Of a DNA stretch of 64,000 bases, positions 60,840-64,000 are shown piece after piece. Origin of the DNA: Nocardia panacis. Lineage in GTDB: Bacteria > Actinomycetota > Actinomycetes > Mycobacteriales > Mycobacteriaceae. Made by a program: the position numbers and the translations under genes. Position 1 is the stretch's first letter, and every line of letters begins with the position of its first letter. The stretch covers positions 186,001-250,000 of the forward strand of contig NZ_QZFU01000045.1 of the NCBI RefSeq assembly GCF_003598715.1, in the 5' to 3' direction. A model generated the notes under the pieces. That model was given only the letters and a program-made list of their open reading frames with translations, ran no database searches and was not told where the DNA came from.

Positions 60840-61508
60840 GTGGATCCCAAAACACGGGAGCTGATCTGGCACAACCTGTGGCCGATGCTGCAGGCGACGC
60901 TGGACAAGACCCTCCCGCTCACGGCCATCAGCTTCGTCATCGGATTGGCCATCGCGCTGTTCGTGGCGCTGGCCAGGATGTCGAGGCTGTGGCCGGTCTC
61001 GGCGGCCGCCCGGTTCTACATCTCGATCGTGCGTGGCACCCCGCTGCTGGTGCAGTTGTTCATCGTGTTCTACGCGCTGCCGCAATTCCACATCGTCATC
61101 GACCCGTTCCCGGCGGCGGTGATCGCGTTCAGCCTCAATGTCGGCGGTTATGCGGCCGAGATCGTGCGCGCCGCGATCCTGAGCGTCGCGCACGGGCAGT
61201 GGGAGGCGGCCCAGGCGCTGGGCATGTCCTATCCGCAGCTGATGCGGTTGGTCATCCTGCCGCAGGCGTCGCGGATCGCGGTGCCGCCGCTGTCGAATAC
61301 GCTCATCTCGCTGGTGAAGGATACCTCGCTGGCCTCCACCATCCTGGTCACCGAACTGCTGCGGGTGGCCCAGATCGCGGCAGCGCCGACCTTCGACTTC
61401 TTCGCCCTCTACGGCGTCGCGGCACTCTACTACTGGGTAATATGCCTGATTCTCGGATTCGCCCAGACCCGGCTGGAAACCCGACTGGCCAGACATATCG
61501 CCCGATGA
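60840..61508 (+). CDS. Amino-acid ABC transporter permease
   Basis: 222 aa, HisM/GlnP-type permease with about five membrane helices. It has the family's N-terminal RGTPLLVQLFIVFYALP and the EAA coupling loop (EAAQALGMSYPQLMRLVILP) that meets the ATPase. SLVKDTSLASTILVTELLR is also typical. GTG 60840 lies 3 bp after the binding-protein stop. pyk follows, so the ATP-binding subunit must be encoded elsewhere or shared. Confidence 0.92.
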   Translation: MDPKTRELIWHNLWPMLQATLDKTLPLTAISFVIGLAIALFVALARMSRLWPVSAAARFYISIVRGTPLLVQLFIVFYALPQFHIVIDPFPAAVIAFSLNVGGYAAEIVRAAILSVAHGQWEAAQALGMSYPQLMRLVILPQASRIAVPPLSNTLISLVKDTSLASTILVTELLRVAQIAAAPTFDFFALYGVAALYYWVICLILGFAQTRLETRLARHIAR

Positions 61509-61609
61509 TCGCCGGAGAGTAGCCGTTCGCCCCAGACCCGCGAAACAAGTTCATATTTTTCACCCAGCTTTCACCCCTGCCGAGGCAAGCCCCACGTATG
61601 GGACGGGAC

Positions 61610-61615
61610 TAGGCT
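61610..61615 (+). promoter_or_regulatory. -10 element of the pyk promoter (leaderless)
   Basis: TAGGCT ends 7 nt before GTG 61623, a spacing that puts transcription start at the GTG itself. No Shine-Dalgarno precedes the codon. It supports a leaderless pyk mRNA and decides the start. Confidence 0.6.
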
Positions 61616-61622
61616 CACACCC

Positions 61623-63041
61623 GTGATGCGACGGACGAAGATTGTGTGCACCCTCGGACCGGCCACTGCCACCGAGGACCGTATCCGCGAACTCGTCGAG
61701 AGCGGTATGGACGTGGCACGGCTGAACTTCAGCCACGGCGAGCACGCCGACCATGCCGAAAACTACAAGAAGGTACGTCAGGCATCGGATCACCTGGGCC
61801 GCGCGGTCGGCATACTCGCCGACCTCCAGGGGCCGAAGATCCGCCTCGGGCGCTTCCTCGAGGGCCGCACGATATGGGCGACAGGCGAACAGGTGCGCAT
61901 CACCGTCGATGAGGTCGACGGCACCCACGACCGTGTCTCCACCACCTACAAAGAACTGGCCAAGGACGCCAAGGCCGGTGACAGGCTGCTCGTCGACGAC
62001 GGCAAGGTCGGGCTGACCGTGCTGCGGGTCGAGGGCAACGACGTGGTCTGCGAGGTCACCGAGGGCGGCCCGGTCTCCAACAACAAGGGCGTCTCGCTGC
62101 CCGGTATGGACGTCTCCGTGCCCGCCCTGTCCGACAAGGACATCGAGGACCTGGAATTCGCGCTCAAACTCGGTGTCGACTTCATCGCCCTGTCCTTCGT
62201 GCGCTCGCCGTCGGATGTGGAGCTGGTGCACGATGTGATGGACCGGGTGGGCCGCCGGGTCCCGGTCATCGGCAAACTGGAGAAGCCGGAGGCCATCGAC
62301 AACCTCGAGGCCGTGGTGCTCGCCTTCGACGCGGTCATGGTCGCCCGCGGCGACCTCGGCGTGGAACTGCCGCTCGAGCAGGTGCCGATCGTGCAGAAGC
62401 GCGCCATCCAAATGGCCAGGGAGAACGCCAAACCCGTCATCGTCGCCACCCAGATGCTGGAGTCGATGATCGAGAACTCGCGCCCCACCAGGGCCGAAGC
62501 CTCCGATGTCGCCAACGCGGTGCTCGACGGCGCGGACGCGGTCATGCTCTCGGGGGAGACCTCGGTCGGCAAATACCCGATCGAGACGGTGCGCACCATG
62601 GCGCGCATCGTGCACGCGGTGGAGACCGAATCCACTCGGGTCCCCCCGCTCACCCACGTGCCCCGCACCAAGCGCGGCGTCATCTCCTACGCCGCCCGCG
62701 ATATCGGCGAGCGGCTCAACGCGAAGGCCCTGGTGGCCTTCACCCAATCCGGCGATACGGTGCGCCGCCTGGCCCGGCTGCACACCCCGCTGCCGCTGCT
62801 GGCGTTCACCCCGCTGCCCGAGGTGCGCAGCCAGCTCGCCTTGACATGGGGCACGGAAACGTTCATCGTTCCGACGGTGGACAGCACCGACGCGATGATC
62901 CGCCAGGTGGACCAGGCGCTGCTGTCCATGGATCGGTACCAGAAGGGCGACCTGGTGGTCATCGTGGCGGGTTCCCCGCCCGGCACCGTCGGCTCGACCA
63001 ACCTGATCCACGTGCATCGCATCGGCGAGGAGGATCACTGA
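61623..63041 (+). CDS. pyk: Pyruvate kinase
   Basis: 472 aa, the same length as M. tuberculosis PykA. RRTKIVCTLGPATATEDRIR opens the barrel. LADLQGPKIRLGRF, the active-site VIGKLEKPEAIDNLEAVV with its catalytic Lys, FDAVMVARGDLGVELPLEQV and ENAKPVIVATQMLESMIENS are diagnostic. The C-terminal domain carries VAFTQSGDTVRRLARL. GTG 61623 is preferred over ATG 61626 because of the leaderless promoter and the M-x-RR alignment of the start. Confidence 0.97.
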   Translation: MMRRTKIVCTLGPATATEDRIRELVESGMDVARLNFSHGEHADHAENYKKVRQASDHLGRAVGILADLQGPKIRLGRFLEGRTIWATGEQVRITVDEVDGTHDRVSTTYKELAKDAKAGDRLLVDDGKVGLTVLRVEGNDVVCEVTEGGPVSNNKGVSLPGMDVSVPALSDKDIEDLEFALKLGVDFIALSFVRSPSDVELVHDVMDRVGRRVPVIGKLEKPEAIDNLEAVVLAFDAVMVARGDLGVELPLEQVPIVQKRAIQMARENAKPVIVATQMLESMIENSRPTRAEASDVANAVLDGADAVMLSGETSVGKYPIETVRTMARIVHAVETESTRVPPLTHVPRTKRGVISYAARDIGERLNAKALVAFTQSGDTVRRLARLHTPLPLLAFTPLPEVRSQLALTWGTETFIVPTVDSTDAMIRQVDQALLSMDRYQKGDLVVIVAGSPPGTVGSTNLIHVHRIGEEDH

Positions 63042-63042
63042 T

Positions 63043-63945
63043 TTGAGCGTGTCCCGTGGCGGTTCGGTCGGCGTCGCGTCGACCGGGAATCCGGATTTGG
63101 ACGTGCTGCTGACACTGCTGGATCTGGAGCGGGTCGACGAGGACGTCTTCGTCGGACAGCATCCGGCCAAGGTGTGGAGCCGGACCTTCGGTGGCCAGTT
63201 GGTGGCCCAGGCCATCATGGCCGCGGGTCGCACGGTCGGCGACCGGCCCATCCACGCCGTCAACGCGCATTTCGTGCGCGGCGGCGATGTCAAGCGGCCC
63301 ATCGAATACCGGGTGGACCGCCACCGGGACGGCCGCTCACTGGCCAACCGCACCGTCACGGCCACCCAGGACGGCCAGGAGCTGTTCGTCATGCTGGCCG
63401 CCTTCCAGGACCACGGCAAGGGCCTCGAGCACGCGCACGCGCGGCCCGAGGTCCCCGACCCGGAGTCGCTGCCGCGGGTGGAGGCGAGTTTCGCGGGCCT
63501 GGAGGACAAACTGGAGATGTTCGTCAAGGCCCCCCACCCGATCGATATGCGCTACACCAACGACCCGGCCTGGATCATGAAGGGCACCGGCGAACGGCTC
63601 AATCACAACAGGGTATGGATGCGCGCCGACGGCCGCCTCCCCGACGACCCGCTGATTCACGTTGCGACACTGGGCTATTCGTCGGATACCACGGTGCTGG
63701 ACTCGATCATCACCACCCACGGGCTCTCCTGGGGGCTGGACCGGATCATCGCCGCGACGGTGAACCACTCGATCTGGTTCCACCGCCCCTTCCGCTTCGA
63801 CGAATGGGCGCTCTACGCAACGGAATCCCCCGTCGCCTCGGGCTCGCGCGGCCTGGCCACCGGCCGGTTCTACTCGCGCGAGGGCGAACTGCTCGCCACC
63901 ACCGTGCAGGAGGGCGTGATCCGGCACTTCCCTTCGCGCGGTTGA
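63043..63945 (+). CDS. tesB: Acyl-CoA thioesterase II
   Basis: 300 aa double hot-dog thioesterase hydrolysing acyl-CoA. RTFGGQLVAQAIMAAGRTV starts the first domain. YTNDPAWIMKGTGERLNHNR, LGYSSDTTVLDSIITTHGLS and NHSIWFHRPFRFDEWALY (with the catalytic Asp region) form the second. TTG 63043 begins 1 nt after the pyk stop, so the two may be coupled; GTG 63049 is the alternative. tesB1 also follows pykA in M. tuberculosis. Confidence 0.94.
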   Translation: MSVSRGGSVGVASTGNPDLDVLLTLLDLERVDEDVFVGQHPAKVWSRTFGGQLVAQAIMAAGRTVGDRPIHAVNAHFVRGGDVKRPIEYRVDRHRDGRSLANRTVTATQDGQELFVMLAAFQDHGKGLEHAHARPEVPDPESLPRVEASFAGLEDKLEMFVKAPHPIDMRYTNDPAWIMKGTGERLNHNRVWMRADGRLPDDPLIHVATLGYSSDTTVLDSIITTHGLSWGLDRIIAATVNHSIWFHRPFRFDEWALYATESPVASGSRGLATGRFYSREGELLATTVQEGVIRHFPSRG

Positions 63946-63952
63946 CCTTTCG

Positions 63953-64000
63953 TCAGATCAGTTCGCGATTGGTGTCGAAATCCTTGGTCTGATGGTGACG
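63953..64000 (-). CDS. C-terminal end of a minus-strand gene (truncated by window edge)
   Basis: Fifteen open codons on the minus strand end at a stop (63955-63953) and read HHQTKDFDTNRELI at the carboxy end. A gene convergent with tesB is likely. It is too short to name a family. Confidence 0.3.
   Translation of the reverse strand, partial: RHHQTKDFDTNRELI

Noticed and set aside
1..64000. Transposons, prophage genes, rRNA or tRNA genes
   Set aside because: No transposase, integrase or phage structural protein could be recognised among the translations, and no cloverleaf with a T-loop GTTC context was convincing on reading.

Overview
This is a GC-rich stretch of an actinobacterial chromosome. 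The best fit is Nocardia or a close mycolic-acid-containing relative. The evidence is an MspA-type porin, F420-type oxidoreductases, a bifunctional-type PriA/HisA, a BioQ-type biotin repressor, leaderless-looking promoters, and a gene order that follows Mycobacterium tuberculosis from dnaE1 to tesB (about Rv1547 to Rv1618) with local insertions and losses. The species assignment is inference.

Layout. The first 0.4 kb is the N-terminus of a sensor histidine kinase. dnaE1 (0.6-4.2 kb) ends in a perfect-stem terminator facing an MFS exporter and its TetR regulator, which share a 20-bp operator. At 6.1-17.7 kb lie the trehalose genes treZ, treY and treX, interrupted by a serine hydrolase, ilvA, a Ddn-like protein, an MspA porin and a DUF2235 hydrolase. 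At 17.9-26.9 kb is the biotin block: bioA, bioF, bioD, the TetR repressor bioQ, bioB, the biotin synthase auxiliary gene bsaP and a DUF2567 membrane protein. A BtuCDF-like ABC transporter behind a cobalamin riboswitch sits in its middle. At 27.2-31.8 kb are NrtR and the divergent nadABC operon with a shared palindrome.

At 31.8-42.1 kb is the accessory part: a methyltransferase, a winged-helix protein, a scar of two decayed divergent genes around an intact operator, arylamine N-acetyltransferase, a penicillin-binding lipoprotein, a Ser/Thr kinase, a DUF418 membrane protein, a YefM-YoeB toxin-antitoxin pair and a CYP157-like P450. At 42.2-50.4 kb the histidine genes run hisD-C-B-H, then a terminator and a MarR gene, then hisA-impA-hisF, an F420-type LLM oxidoreductase and hisI. 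At 50.4-52.6 kb are a MarR regulator, a membrane protein, a peroxiredoxin, a 27-bp tandem repeat and a small conserved-looking protein. At 52.8-58.2 kb are trpE, the trp-associated membrane protein, trpC, trpB and trpA. trpC has a structured leader that partly resembles a glycine aptamer. At 58.2-64 kb are lgt, a TM2 protein, an amino-acid ABC binding protein and permease without an ATPase, pyk and tesB.

How the genes work together. Most of the window is core biosynthesis (biotin, NAD, His, Trp, Ile, trehalose) in operons with overlapping stop and start codons. The control layer is unusually readable: BioQ boxes at bioA, bioF and bioB, an NrtR palindrome at nadA, a B12 riboswitch, and toxin-antitoxin and TetR operators. 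I saw no insertion sequence, prophage, CRISPR array, rRNA or tRNA. The most rewarding places to look are the regulatory RNAs and the gaps between operons.
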